Positions 1 to 7,503 of a DNA stretch of 64,000 bases are shown piece after piece. Position numbers and translations under genes: made by a program. The first letter of the stretch is position 1, and every line of letters starts with the position of its first letter. The notes below the pieces were generated by a model, which saw only the letters and a list, made by a program, of their open reading frames with translations, was not told where the DNA came from and searched no databases. The stretch is from JBCAWW01 sp045106675. Its GTDB lineage: Bacteria > Bacteroidota > Bacteroidia > J057. The stretch lies in the NCBI GenBank assembly GCA_045106675.1, contig JBGCFA010000089.1, positions 17,277-81,276 on the forward strand, read 5' to 3'.

Positions 1-1544
1 ACAGAAGCCGCTATTCCGGCACAAAGAGCTGTCGCATGAGAAGATTGCTTGGACCAAGTGATCTCATCTCCTTGCTGCATTTTAGTACTAAGCCCATATC
101 GGGTTCCGCTTGGGATTGTTTCTTCTGTAAACATAGAAAAATCCACATAAGTCCCTGTACCACACTTTTGTGCTTCTGTCAGGTTAGTATGGGAGGGTGA
201 ATTATTGCTCACCCCTGTTACGGCTATAGTTTCGACCTTAGCACTTTTGGCTGGATGCACTTCAATTCCACCACTACCTGCGGCACAAAATATCAATTTC
301 CCGCTAGCGTAAGCTGATTCGACGGCATCATTAATAGATCTTAACTTAATATTTGACCCCATAGACATACTGATAATATCAATATCTGCTCTGGCTGCGA
401 TATCTTCATAAGCATCAATTACTGCATCTTTTACAGTAGCAAGAAGGAATGAAATCGCAGGACCATTTCCAGCTCTGTAAACCACCAAATTTGCCCGATA
501 AGCCATCCCTGTAATACCACCTACATTATTTCGGGGATTTGCTAGTAATGCCGCCATACGCGTACCGTGTCCACATTGATCATCAGTATCATTAGCTTCA
601 TTGCCAACGTCATACATATTGATACGCTGCTGAGTACGACCGGCAGATAGTCCTGTCGCAAACTGATCATTGGGATCTAGGAGATCGTTGTCTGGATCAA
701 TCCCAGTATCAATCAAAGCAATCGTGATTCCTGCTCCTGCCGGACAATGATCCCACATGGAGCTAGTAGTACTTGCAACATTATGATTTCCAGCACCAAC
801 ATTCCAACCTACTTTTGAATTAGGAGAGATGGTAAAATAATCACTACTTCTTGGGCAATTAGTACTACAATCAGATCCACAACCAGAAGAACCACTCCCG
901 CTGCCACTACCGCTACCAAGATTGATACTGCCAAGCGTTTCTGAAGATCTAAGCTGAGAGGTGCTTTCAGGCTTAAGCCCATGCGGTTCCACATATCTTA
1001 CTGTCTGTAACTTCCTTAACTTGGCTATGGTTTCATAATCATATACTTTGAGCTGAATGAGAGGAATTAATTTTTGTTCTTTTACCAAAATGTCTTCCTC
1101 ACTTATCCCTTTCTCAGGATAACGAGTATTTAGTTCCCGCAAAATAAACCCGATCGTATAGGCTCTCGCATTTTGCCAAGGCTCGCTTTTCAAATCAAGT
1201 GTTTTATAGTCTATAGAATCTATCCCAATCGCTTTATAGCCCAAATAGATGATACTATCTCCGCCAACGACAGCGCTCCAAAGCGTATAATCATCTGCCA
1301 TATCCCAGCCAAAATCACCTTTAAGCGCTATCTCTCGATTAATATAGGCCTGCAATCTGTCGAGTGGAATTGGATCAGAGCTTGGAGGAGGAGAAATCTC
1401 TATTTCGGGATAGTCAAAAACCAATTCTCCTTGCATTCCTAAATTCCCCTCTAAAGTTGGATCAAGACCCATCTTATCCCCGCAGCTTACTCCTAAAAAT
1501 CCAATGAGCACAAGAAGGTAAAGGAGTGTTTTGTAATTTTTCAT
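1..1544 (-). CDS. Subtilisin-like (S8) serine protease, probable lipoprotein, cut by window edge
   Basis: The reading frame opens with ATG at 1544 and runs without a stop to base 1, so the C-terminus is missing. The N-terminus has a basic start, a hydrophobic stretch and a Cys at about residue 22 (GVSCGDK), which fits a lipoprotein signal, although Gly at -3 is not ideal. A Gly/Ser-rich linker near residues 225-240 precedes the peptidase domain. The S8 triad is visible: Asp in LIDTGID (about residue 279), His in CGHGTRM (about 326) and Ser in QSSHATALCAG (about 502). The usual GTSMA is altered around the Ser (QSSHA), but the Ser itself is kept. The family hydrolyses proteins outside the cytoplasm; the substrate is unknown. 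It is divergent from the esterase gene to its right. Confidence 0.85.
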   Translation of the reverse strand, partial: MKNYKTLLYLLVLIGFLGVSCGDKMGLDPTLEGNLGMQGELVFDYPEIEISPPPSSDPIPLDRLQAYINREIALKGDFGWDMADDYTLWSAVVGGDSIIYLGYKAIGIDSIDYKTLDLKSEPWQNARAYTIGFILRELNTRYPEKGISEEDILVKEQKLIPLIQLKVYDYETIAKLRKLQTVRYVEPHGLKPESTSQLRSSETLGSINLGSGSGSGSGSSGCGSDCSTNCPRSSDYFTISPNSKVGWNVGAGNHNVASTTSSMWDHCPAGAGITIALIDTGIDPDNDLLDPNDQFATGLSAGRTQQRINMYDVGNEANDTDDQCGHGTRMAALLANPRNNVGGITGMAYRANLVVYRAGNGPAISFLLATVKDAVIDAYEDIAARADIDIISMSMGSNIKLRSINDAVESAYASGKLIFCAAGSGGIEVHPAKSAKVETIAVTGVSNNSPSHTNLTEAQKCGTGTYVDFSMFTEETIPSGTRYGLSTKMQQGDEITWSKQSSHATALCAGIAAS

Positions 1545-1899
1545 GATTTATTGTGTTTAAAAAAGTCAATACCTATCCCAAACCCATCAACGCGAGACGT
1601 AAATGTGGTCATGAGATTCAGATTACCTCTAGCCGATTCTTAAGTATATGCTTGTGTTATAAGATTGATTAGGCTCTAGATATTCGACTCAACAGTCGCT
1701 ATTCTGATTAATTATTTACCTTAAGATTATTATCTTAAATAGGAATAACCTACAGGAATTAAGTCAGTGGTGGGAATGATTAATTAAGTGGTCTCATCAC
1801 CACCTCTTTCAATAAAATCCGCGCTTAAAACTCCCTAAATGGACATTTTCCCCGTCGAAGGATTTGCAGAAAAGACGACCAAATCTCCTACAAAGTCTC
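1545..1899. other. Divergent intergenic region with small inverted repeat
   Basis: A 355-bp gap between the divergent protease and esterase genes. It holds a 7-bp inverted repeat with a 4-nt loop at 1721-1738 (TTAAGAT, then ATCTTAA), which could be an operator. I could not assign promoters with confidence and see no RNA gene. Confidence 0.4.
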
Positions 1900-3087
1900 A
1901 TGAAAGCTTTACCTATCTATCTCATATTTCTCTGCCTGGCTAGCAATCTTGGCCTACTCTATGCCCAAGAAAACAGTTTCAGCATCGGCACAGAATATCA
2001 AATTCGCTCTCAGATATTGGGCGAGGACCGTTCCTATATCGTGCAATTACCGGCTTCTTATGAGGACGATGATTTCTATCTCAACAAGCATTATCCCGTC
2101 GCAATATTGTTGGATGGTGGTCGGCTATTTCACCTGACTTCTGGTATGATGCTTTCTCTGAGTGCGGGGGGTATAGAGGAAATTCCAGAGATGATTTTGG
2201 TGGCGGTGCGCAATACCAATCGCAATCGAGACTTTCTCCCGACCGAGTCTATGCTTTCCTCCTCCGGAGAACGCTTGGATCAATTGGCAGAGAGCGGTGG
2301 GGCGGCGGCTTTTCATCGTTTCCTCGCTGAGGAACTCCTCCCCCATATCGATAGCAGCTATCGGACCGAGCCATTTCGACTGTTGATTGGCCACTCTTTT
2401 GCAGGATTATTTGCCGCTTACTCCATGCAGGAACAAGTGACATTTAACGCCTTTTTGGCGATTGATCCCAGTTTGTGGTGGGACGATGCCTGGATCGTCG
2501 ATAAAGTAAAACAATCTCCCCCGGAACGCTTCTTGCGCTTTTATATCGCCCAAGCCAGTAATCCTTTTCAGGCGGGCCCAGACGTTACGCGCAGCGGGCA
2601 AGCAATCACGGAGTTTAAATCAATCATGCAAGCCAATGAGAGTCTATTTTTGGGCTATAACTATTTTCAAAATGAAGACCATTTCTCGGTACCGACCATA
2701 GCACTTTTCAATGGTCTCAAAACCCTTTTTTCAGACTATCGCATTCACCTTCCTTCTTTGCCCAGTCAAGACACAAGCGCTATTAGTGCTTACTATCGGC
2801 AGGTATCTCAAAATATGGGGATCGAAATGCTGCCACCCGGACGATTGCTCAATCAGATTGCTATGTTTTGGCTCGGAGACAACGAGAGACAGGCTCAGGC
2901 GATTGCCCTCTTGCTACTCAATCAACGCAATTATCCTGATTCTTATGTGCCTCTACTCAGTCTAGGGCAAGCTTATCAGCGGCTGGGCCGAACGTCAGAA
3001 TCCATTGCTAGCTATCGAGCAGTCCTCAAGCTCGCACCCCAAAATCAAACAGCCTTAAACGCAATTGAGCGTTTGGCAAGGCCATAA
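1900..3087 (+). CDS. Secreted alpha/beta-hydrolase-fold esterase with C-terminal TPR
   Basis: I chose ATG at 1900 because it begins a clean signal peptide (MKALPIYLIFLCLASNLG, with LLYAQ before cleavage); an upstream TTG at 1864 in the same frame only adds a charged tail. The body resembles the Fes/esterase D type of putative esterase: RSYIVQLPASY, then AILLDGG, then the nucleophile elbow GHSFAGL with Ser at about residue 166. LWWDD and EDHFSVP supply likely acid and His regions. The last 60 or so residues form one TPR-like repeat (LGQAYQRLGRTSESIASYR). It probably acts in the periplasm on ester or siderophore-like substrates; the substrate is not evident. Two hexamer-hairpin motifs lie in the gene, one of them over the last codons. 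Confidence 0.8.
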   Translation: MKALPIYLIFLCLASNLGLLYAQENSFSIGTEYQIRSQILGEDRSYIVQLPASYEDDDFYLNKHYPVAILLDGGRLFHLTSGMMLSLSAGGIEEIPEMILVAVRNTNRNRDFLPTESMLSSSGERLDQLAESGGAAAFHRFLAEELLPHIDSSYRTEPFRLLIGHSFAGLFAAYSMQEQVTFNAFLAIDPSLWWDDAWIVDKVKQSPPERFLRFYIAQASNPFQAGPDVTRSGQAITEFKSIMQANESLFLGYNYFQNEDHFSVPTIALFNGLKTLFSDYRIHLPSLPSQDTSAISAYYRQVSQNMGIEMLPPGRLLNQIAMFWLGDNERQAQAIALLLLNQRNYPDSYVPLLSLGQAYQRLGRTSESIASYRAVLKLAPQNQTALNAIERLARP

Positions 3088-3187
3088 AAATATCGCTAAC
3101 AAAAATGCCCAAGGACAATTTTGCTAGCGATAATATATTTTACACAGCCAAAAGGCAGTGCCTTTAGACTAATAAATTTTCGAATGT

Positions 3188-3370
3188 CTATTCGTCGCGA
3201 CCTTCGATCATCTGACGACCACGATAGTATCCACTATCAAGTGCAACACGGTGGTAAAGTACCGGCTCACCTGTTTCAGGATCGAGGTAATAAGGAGAAG
3301 GCTTAAGCTTTAGGTGCGTTCTGCGCTTGTTTCTTCTCTGCTTCGATATTTTTCGCTTCGGATGCGCCAT
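3188..3370 (-). CDS. rpmF: 50S ribosomal protein L32
   Basis: A 60-residue protein beginning MAHPKRKISKQRRNKRRTH, the classic L32 N-terminus, and ending with the GYYRGRQ motif found in Bacteroidota L32. It is a structural protein of the large ribosomal subunit. The zinc-binding Cys pairs of some L32 proteins are absent, as in many non-zinc forms. It lies downstream of the DUF177 gene on the same strand. That pair is normally a tight operon, but here a 364-bp gap with tandem repeats separates them. Confidence 0.95.
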   Translation of the reverse strand: MAHPKRKISKQRRNKRRTHLKLKPSPYYLDPETGEPVLYHRVALDSGYYRGRQMIEGRDE

Positions 3371-3734
3371 CTCGACTTATGATTTATTTGGTTTGGAAAT
3401 CTTCTTCTTTGACTAAACTGGCTGCAAAGATAGGAGTTCTTACAGTTTTACGCAAAGGGTATTGAAGGAAAATTTCAGATTTATTGCTTTGATGAATTAT
3501 TACCTCTATGTCCACCCAAAATATTGGAGGTGCCATAACTCTATTGATGCAAAATCTGAGATTGTTGAATTTGTGGCAACACAAAATCTTGAGGGCAACA
3601 TACCTGTGGCGACGCAAAATCCTGGAATTATTGAACCTGTGGCGACGCAAAATCTTGGAATTGTTGAATCTGTGGCGACGCAAAATCTGAGATTGTTGAA
3701 CCTGTGGCGACGCAATATCTTGCGTCGCTACTCG
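3371..3734. other. Repeat-filled gap between DUF177 and rpmF
   Basis: No convincing gene. The stretch is dominated by the 33-bp tandem array described separately. Long open frames cross it in several frames because the repeat length is a multiple of three, and none looks like a real protein. Confidence 0.7.
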
Positions 3735-3735
3735 C
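3545..3735. repeat. 33-bp tandem repeat, about five copies, ending in a palindrome
   Basis: The anchor TGTGGCGACGCAAAATC and its variants recur with starts at 3572, 3605, 3638, 3671 and 3703, giving 33, 33, 33 and 32 bp spacing. Copies differ by several bases. The array closes with a perfect hairpin at 3707-3728, GCGACGCAA, loop TATC, TTGCGTCGC, so the repeat unit carries one arm of that palindrome. There are no unique spacers, so this is not a CRISPR. Confidence 0.85.
3707..3728. repeat. Perfect 9-bp hairpin GCGACGCAA/TTGCGTCGC
   Basis: The stem is 9 bp with a 4-nt loop, and it ends the 33-bp array seven bases before the end of the full-length DUF177 frame (stop at 3735-3737). It could fold in RNA from either strand. 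There is no T-run on either side, so I do not call it an intrinsic terminator. Confidence 0.7.
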
Positions 3736-3887
3736 TACTCCTGATCCTTCAACTTTTTCAATGCCGCCCAGCGGGGATCAATCTCCTCTTCTTGGGACTC
3801 TGTACTTTCTTCCGCCTGCTGCGGAACGCTCCCAATAGGCTCTCCCTCTTCATCTAAACCCAATATCTTCAACACCTTGGCGTCTCA
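3735..3887 (-). pseudogene. C-terminal remainder of the DUF177 gene after an in-frame UGA
   Basis: After the UGA at 3885-3887 the same frame stays open for 49 codons to TAG at 3735-3737. It reads DAKVLKILGLDEEGEP, an acidic linker, then IDPRWAALKKLKDQE. The DPRW-ALKKL ending is the usual C-terminus of Bacteroidota DUF177 proteins, so the segment was or still is part of the gene. It may be translated by readthrough, be a genuine nonsense remnant, or reflect a base error in the assembly. Confidence 0.7.
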
Positions 3888-4313
3888 AAGGTGAACCTTC
3901 TTATCGGCCACCTTACGCAAGGGAATCGCGAGATTGATAATATCATAACACTCCTGCATCAGATTGAGTTGAGACTGATCGGGACTAACATACATCACCT
4001 CTTCCCCTTCAAGATCCATATCTTCATCAAAGCTATAGATGATCCGATAGTCCGTGTCGATATTATGAGGATAAAGCTCCCCACAACGATCACAAGGAAC
4101 CATGACATTTCCTTTGATATGAAAATTGATCTCGAGATTCCTACTGGTTTTTTCCATCTCCAAATCCACCTTCGCAGTACTATTGCCCGCTAGGCTGCTT
4201 TCGAAGTGTGCAAAAAACTCATCATCTATCTCAAAACTATCTTGATTCTTTCCAGGAGTGAGGCGGACTACATTGACAGAGTAGCGACGCGCTAATTTTT
4301 TATCTTTGGCCAT
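3885..4313 (-). CDS. DUF177 (YceD family) protein, ends early at in-frame UGA
   Basis: A 142-residue product with the DUF177 core: an N-terminal RYSVNVVRLTPGKNQ, the CDRCGE motif at about residues 75-80 and an acidic FDEDMDLEGEE stretch. YceD-family proteins are linked to 23S rRNA and large-subunit assembly, and the gene normally sits next to rpmF, as here. The frame stops at UGA 3885-3887 after KKVHL, although the conserved tail follows in the same frame. The UGA opens the 9-nt loop of a 6-bp inverted repeat (CACCTT/AAGGTG, 3873-3893). A -7 box TATTTTTG on the minus strand at 4333-4340 lies just upstream of the start. Confidence 0.8.
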   Translation of the reverse strand: MAKDKKLARRYSVNVVRLTPGKNQDSFEIDDEFFAHFESSLAGNSTAKVDLEMEKTSRNLEINFHIKGNVMVPCDRCGELYPHNIDTDYRIIYSFDEDMDLEGEEVMYVSPDQSQLNLMQECYDIINLAIPLRKVADKKVHL

Positions 4314-4332
4314 TGCTATTAAATTCGGCTGG

Positions 4333-4340
4333 CAAAAATA
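4333..4340 (-). promoter_or_regulatory. Probable -7 promoter box for DUF177-rpmF
   Basis: The minus strand reads TATTTTTG, an exact match to the Bacteroidota TAnnTTTG box, 20 bp before the DUF177 start. I see no good -33 TTTG at the expected distance. Confidence 0.45.
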
Positions 4341-4372
4341 CAGAAAAAAACAGTGCTAGAGAACCATGAGCT

Positions 4373-5521
4373 TTACCAGCCAAAGCCCACCGTGAGTTCT
4401 ACGTAATCTGCGACTGCTTTGTGCGCTTTTAGATAAATTCCGGCAAAAAAATTGAGCCGATCCCAATGTTGCGGTTGTCGCCAATAAATACTAGGCCCCA
4501 CTTGGAAACCCATAAACTCATCGCCAACAAAGGGCTTATCCAAATACCAAAAGGTCTGCGTCAATATCCCCACTCGACCAAACAAAAACTCATGTCCCAC
4601 CAATAAAGCAGGCCTGATCGGCCTAAAGCTTGGGTTTTCGTTCCGAAACGGTATATCCTGCTCAATCATAAAAGCCTCAATCGAACGATCATAAACGAGC
4701 ATCATCCCTAATTGTAATTGATTTTTGCGGCTATACACCCAGCCAGCCCCCGCCGAAACGGAATAAGCCAGATAACGAGGCCCGCCAGCGATTTTTTGCT
4801 CCTTACCGGCTAATCCCAACCTTACAAAAGGCCGCCAACGTTTAGCCAATGGATATTCATCGTAGGGATATTCTTGGAGACTTTCGACTGGCTTGATTTG
4901 ATAACTAAGGCCAAAGCGTAGTTTGACAGTATTGAGCCCCAGATTGGGTTGCTTATAGGCAGCGTTAGAAGTATGTGTAAACTGCCCTCCAGCTCGTAAA
5001 AACCAGCGTTCCGCGAAGCGGTACTCTGCAAACAGCCCCAACATAGTGAGGTTATTGAGGCGGGAACCAATAGCGGTGTTTTCGGGATTACTTACGATAT
5101 CGTACTTCTTAGGGAGCCAGGCAAAGCTATATCCCACTCTAAACGTCAGACTCAAGTCGCCGCGTTCGACTAAGTCGAGGTCCAAAAAAGGATGCAGACT
5201 ATAAGATCGTCCCAGCACCGCGTCATTGCCAAAAGACTGCATCAAAAAAGTCCAACCGAGCTTCGGATAGTTGTAAAGCCCCTGCCAATAGCGCTGTCCC
5301 AACATCTGCTTGCGCATCTCGATACTCGCCGCCCAAAATGGTTGCGGCAAAGCAAAGGTCATTTGGGCCGGTCGATGCCGGAGCAAAACTCCCGAAAAGC
5401 CATCAGCCCCGATTTCCATGCCCTCCCAGAGACGATTGGTAGGTCCCAAGAGACTTTGGGCCGAGATGATTTGGCTGAGACTTAGCAGCAGTAATACCCA
5501 ATATGTCCGGTAGGCTTGCAT
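4373..5521 (-). CDS. PagL-like acyloxyacyl hydrolase (lipid A deacylase family)
   Basis: ATG at 5521 starts a signal peptide (MQAYRTYWVLLLLSLSQ, with IISAQ at cleavage); a TTG at 5533 is a weaker choice. The mature protein has the alternating, aromatic-rich pattern of an outer-membrane beta-barrel. The segment FTHTSNAAYKQPNLGLN matches the His-Ser/Thr-Asn motif of PagL, an outer-membrane enzyme that removes the 3-O acyl chain of lipid A. The later acidic catalytic residue cannot be fixed by eye. At about 380 residues it is twice the length of PagL, as is usual for the Bacteroidota version. One hexamer-hairpin motif lies inside the gene at 5005-5021, coding the FAERW segment. Confidence 0.7.
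   Translation of the reverse strand: MQAYRTYWVLLLLSLSQIISAQSLLGPTNRLWEGMEIGADGFSGVLLRHRPAQMTFALPQPFWAASIEMRKQMLGQRYWQGLYNYPKLGWTFLMQSFGNDAVLGRSYSLHPFLDLDLVERGDLSLTFRVGYSFAWLPKKYDIVSNPENTAIGSRLNNLTMLGLFAEYRFAERWFLRAGGQFTHTSNAAYKQPNLGLNTVKLRFGLSYQIKPVESLQEYPYDEYPLAKRWRPFVRLGLAGKEQKIAGGPRYLAYSVSAGAGWVYSRKNQLQLGMMLVYDRSIEAFMIEQDIPFRNENPSFRPIRPALLVGHEFLFGRVGILTQTFWYLDKPFVGDEFMGFQVGPSIYWRQPQHWDRLNFFAGIYLKAHKAVADYVELTVGFGW
5005..5021 (-). repeat. Hexamer-hairpin motif copy: AGCGTT + CCGC/GAA/GCGG
   Basis: A perfect copy inside the PagL-like gene, coding R-F-A-E-R-W on the minus strand. It is a reference example of the family described in the findings. Confidence 0.7.
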
Positions 5522-5550
5522 AGCAAATGGCAAGATAGCAATAAATCGGT

Positions 5551-5698
5551 CCTTCGAGAGCCTCAGGATCCGGGGAAGTGCCTTAGGATCTGGAGAAGTC
5601 CCTCAGGATCATGCGAAGTGCCTTAGTTTTTAGGGAATGCTTGAAGAGTCAGATTGAGCCTCAGGATTCCTGCTCATGGATCCTGAGGCTCTCGAAGG
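5551..5698. repeat. 21-bp inverted repeat enclosing a 20-bp tandem repeat
   Basis: Perfect 21-bp arms at 5551-5571 and 5678-5698 (CCTTCGAGAGCCTCAGGATC plus one base, and its reverse complement). Between them are 20-bp units starting at 5561, 5581 and 5601, each beginning CCT(C/T)AGGATC, with a partial fourth. A second copy of the left-arm core at 5656-5667 also pairs with 5680-5691. Three GAAGGATC repeats follow at 5694-5717. No coding sequence is present. It could fold into a long cruciform and may be a small non-autonomous mobile element. Confidence 0.8.
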
Positions 5699-5730
5699 AT
5701 CGAAGGATCGAAGGATCAGCCCAACAAAAA

Positions 5731-5760
5731 AACAGCTTTCTACCCTAAGCAGAAAGCTGT
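5731..5760 (-). terminator. Intrinsic terminator on the minus strand with no obvious gene
   Basis: A perfect 10-bp stem ACAGCTTTCT/AGAAAGCTGT with a loop of about 9 nt. On the minus strand it is followed by seven T residues, the full intrinsic terminator layout. No recognised minus-strand gene lies upstream; the next gene to the right (5888) is on the plus strand. It may therefore end a short unrecognised transcript starting near 5870. Confidence 0.7.
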
Positions 5761-5787
5761 CATGCAAGAAGTGATGGAAGGTAAAAC

Positions 5788-5862
5788 TTAAATTAAATTT
5801 AAGCCTTGCGGTACGTCCGCAGTACTAATTTCGGTATTTAATCTTTTCTTAACAAGTGGCAT
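5788..5862 (-). CDS. Candidate 24-residue small ORF ahead of the orphan terminator
   Basis: ATG at 5862 opens MPLVKKRLNTEIS and continues 24 codons to TAA at 5788. I do not recognise it. The only support is its position, about 30 bp before a strong terminator on the same strand with no other gene to serve it. It overlaps the likely upstream region of the divergent NlpC/P60 gene, so it may be chance. Confidence 0.2.
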   Translation of the reverse strand: MPLVKKRLNTEISTADVPQGLNLI

Positions 5863-5887
5863 CACATTTACTCGTAAATTTCTATCA

Positions 5888-6649
5888 ATGCAGTACATAG
5901 CACAAGAAGCCGTGATCCCCTTGCGGGCCGAAGCCAGAGAAGGCGCTGAAATGGTCAGCCAAATGCTCTTTGGCGAAAGCTGTGAATTATTAGACGATAG
6001 CCGAGACGATTGGTGGCAGGTACGCTTACATCCCGATGGCTATGAAGGATGGCTTACCCCTAAGATGTTACTGCCCTTGGCGAACGCTAGCACTCATAAG
6101 CACGCTTTTGTCATGGGAGGCAGTCTGATCTTGGAAGACGATAGCAATTTGCGATTGCCGATGGGAGCGCGTATTCCTCTCTCGACCGAAGGGCCGATGG
6201 GAGCGTTCACGATCAGTGGCAAGAAATGGCGGCCTGGTCCAGATCTCCGCTGGATACCGCAACAAGACACAGAGCAATTATTGGCTTTGGCCAAATGCTT
6301 TCGCAATATCCCTTATCTCTGGGGGGGACGCTCTAGTTTTGGGATTGATTGTTCGGGTTTTAGCCAACTCGTCTATCGCATGGTAGGCATTGAACTGCCC
6401 AGAGATTCATCGCAACAAGCCAAACAAGGAAGAGAAATTGCTTTTGCAGATCAAGCAGCCGGCGACCTTGCGTTTTTTGGCAAAGCAGGGACAGATCGGG
6501 TAACGCATGTAGGTATTCTCGATGGCCAAGGCAACATTATTCACGCTTCTGGCAAGGTCAGACAAGACAAATTGAGTGCTCAAGGCATCATGCCAGAGGG
6601 CGCCAAAGAGCCCTCACATACATTTTTCTTCATGCGAAGATATTTGTAA
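5888..6649 (+). CDS. NlpC/P60 peptidoglycan endopeptidase with N-terminal SH3-like region
   Basis: A 253-residue protein. Residues 1-60 resemble a bacterial SH3 domain (PLRAEAREGAEMVSQ... DDWWQVRL..GYEGWL). The C-terminal half is a C40 peptidase: LWGGRSSFGIDCSGFSQLV with the catalytic Cys at residue 155, THVGIL with His at 207, and NIIHASG with the third polar residue. Such enzymes cut gamma-D-Glu to diamino acid bonds in peptidoglycan. I see no clear signal peptide, so it may act after export by another route or on recycled muropeptides in the cytoplasm. The HNH gene follows 9 bp after the stop, suggesting an operon. Confidence 0.88.
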   Translation: MQYIAQEAVIPLRAEAREGAEMVSQMLFGESCELLDDSRDDWWQVRLHPDGYEGWLTPKMLLPLANASTHKHAFVMGGSLILEDDSNLRLPMGARIPLSTEGPMGAFTISGKKWRPGPDLRWIPQQDTEQLLALAKCFRNIPYLWGGRSSFGIDCSGFSQLVYRMVGIELPRDSSQQAKQGREIAFADQAAGDLAFFGKAGTDRVTHVGILDGQGNIIHASGKVRQDKLSAQGIMPEGAKEPSHTFFFMRRYL

Positions 6650-6658
6650 CTTATAGAG

Positions 6659-7162
6659 GTGATTGCACGAGAAAGCGTTCTGGTTCTGAATCAAAGCTAT
6701 CAAGCGATAAGTATCTGCTCCGTCGAGCGGGCTTTTGTTTTGGTACTTTTACAGAAAGCCGAAATGCTGACCGCCAATTCCGAAAGATGTTTGCGTTCGG
6801 TTGAAAGGGATTTCAAATATCCCTCCATTATCCGTCTCCACCGCTACGTCCAGATACCTTACAAAAAGGTCAACCTCACCCGTCAAAATATTTTCAAACG
6901 AGATCGTAACTGCTGTGTCTATTGTGGTTCGAGGAATCACCTCACCATAGACCATGTAGTGCCAAAATCGTCTGGAGGTAAAGACACCTGGGAAAATCTG
7001 GTCGCCGCTTGTCAAAAGTGTAATGCCAAAAAGGGCAGCCTCACTTTGGGCCAATCAGGCTTAGAGATGACTCATACGCCTTTTAGGCCAAGTTTCGTCA
7101 TGTTTTTGTCGAATTTTGCCGGAGCAATAAGGGATGATTGGAAACCCTACCTCTACATGTAA
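6659..7162 (+). CDS. HNH endonuclease
   Basis: GTG start at 6659 preceded by an AGAGG ribosome site overlapping the spacer. The protein is 167 residues. An N-terminal VLVLNQSYQ.I region is typical of the small HNH proteins common in Bacteroidota and Cyanobacteria. The nuclease core reads CVYCG, then LTIDHVVPKSSGGKDTWENL, then CQKCNAKKG: two CxxC zinc knuckles flanking the DH...N...K HNH motif. Its biological role is unknown. It is probably co-transcribed with the NlpC/P60 gene. Confidence 0.88.
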   Translation: MIARESVLVLNQSYQAISICSVERAFVLVLLQKAEMLTANSERCLRSVERDFKYPSIIRLHRYVQIPYKKVNLTRQNIFKRDRNCCVYCGSRNHLTIDHVVPKSSGGKDTWENLVAACQKCNAKKGSLTLGQSGLEMTHTPFRPSFVMFLSNFAGAIRDDWKPYLYM

Positions 7163-7406
7163 TACGGAAAGGCCGCACAGCTTAGGATCAGCGGTTTGCC
7201 TCCGGGAAACTGCCTAGGATTCTCTTCCCCTTATATTTTCCTCCGACAACTGATTTTTGGCTCCCCGTTGCGCGGAACGCTAGCCCGAAAGATCCCTGCT
7301 CTCTAAATTCGCTTTGCTCATTCATTCGGCTAGGATGACGGCTTAAATTTTATCGTCATGCCGGAATGTGAGGCTACGAACATATCCAGTATCTTGGGAT
7401 TTTCGA

Positions 7407-7423
7407 CCGCTGCGCGGAACGCT
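7407..7423 (+). repeat. Hexamer-hairpin motif copy: CCGC/TGC/GCGG + AACGCT
   Basis: A perfect intergenic copy. It lies 41 bp left of a GGTCCGG...CCGAACC palindrome; the same two repeat families are again neighbours at 61203-61264. Confidence 0.7.
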
Positions 7424-7463
7424 AGGGATAATTGTCGTCCGGACTACTGGGCTGATTTGCATG

Positions 7464-7485
7464 GGTCCGGCTTACAAGCCGAACC
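7464..7485. repeat. Palindromic repeat GGTCCGGCTT...AAGCCGAACC
   Basis: A 22-bp near-palindrome, differing at two positions from the core of the perfect palindrome at 61233-61264. Two copies in one window point to a dispersed repeat family. Confidence 0.7.
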
Positions 7486-7503
7486 TACGAGTCCCAAACA
7501 TGA

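Larger units (their letters stand above)
7163..7503. other. Gap with two hexamer-hairpin motifs and a palindromic repeat
   Basis: No gene is supported. Contents: hairpin motifs at 7265-7281 (CCGT/TGC/GCGG, one wobble pair) and 7407-7423 (CCGC/TGC/GCGG), and an imperfect palindrome at 7464-7485 related to one at 61233-61264. Short open frames here are chance. Confidence 0.7.

Noticed and set aside
3545..3735. Possible CRISPR array
   Set aside because: The 33-bp units are directly abutting tandem repeats with no unique spacers and no cas genes nearby.
3462..3857. 131-codon plus-strand open frame across the tandem array
   Set aside because: The frame stays open only because the repeat length is a multiple of three; its right part runs antisense through the conserved DUF177 tail.
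3885..3887. UGA as a selenocysteine codon
   Set aside because: The inverted repeat has the UGA inside its loop rather than a hairpin 15-25 nt downstream, and DUF177 is not a known selenoprotein family.
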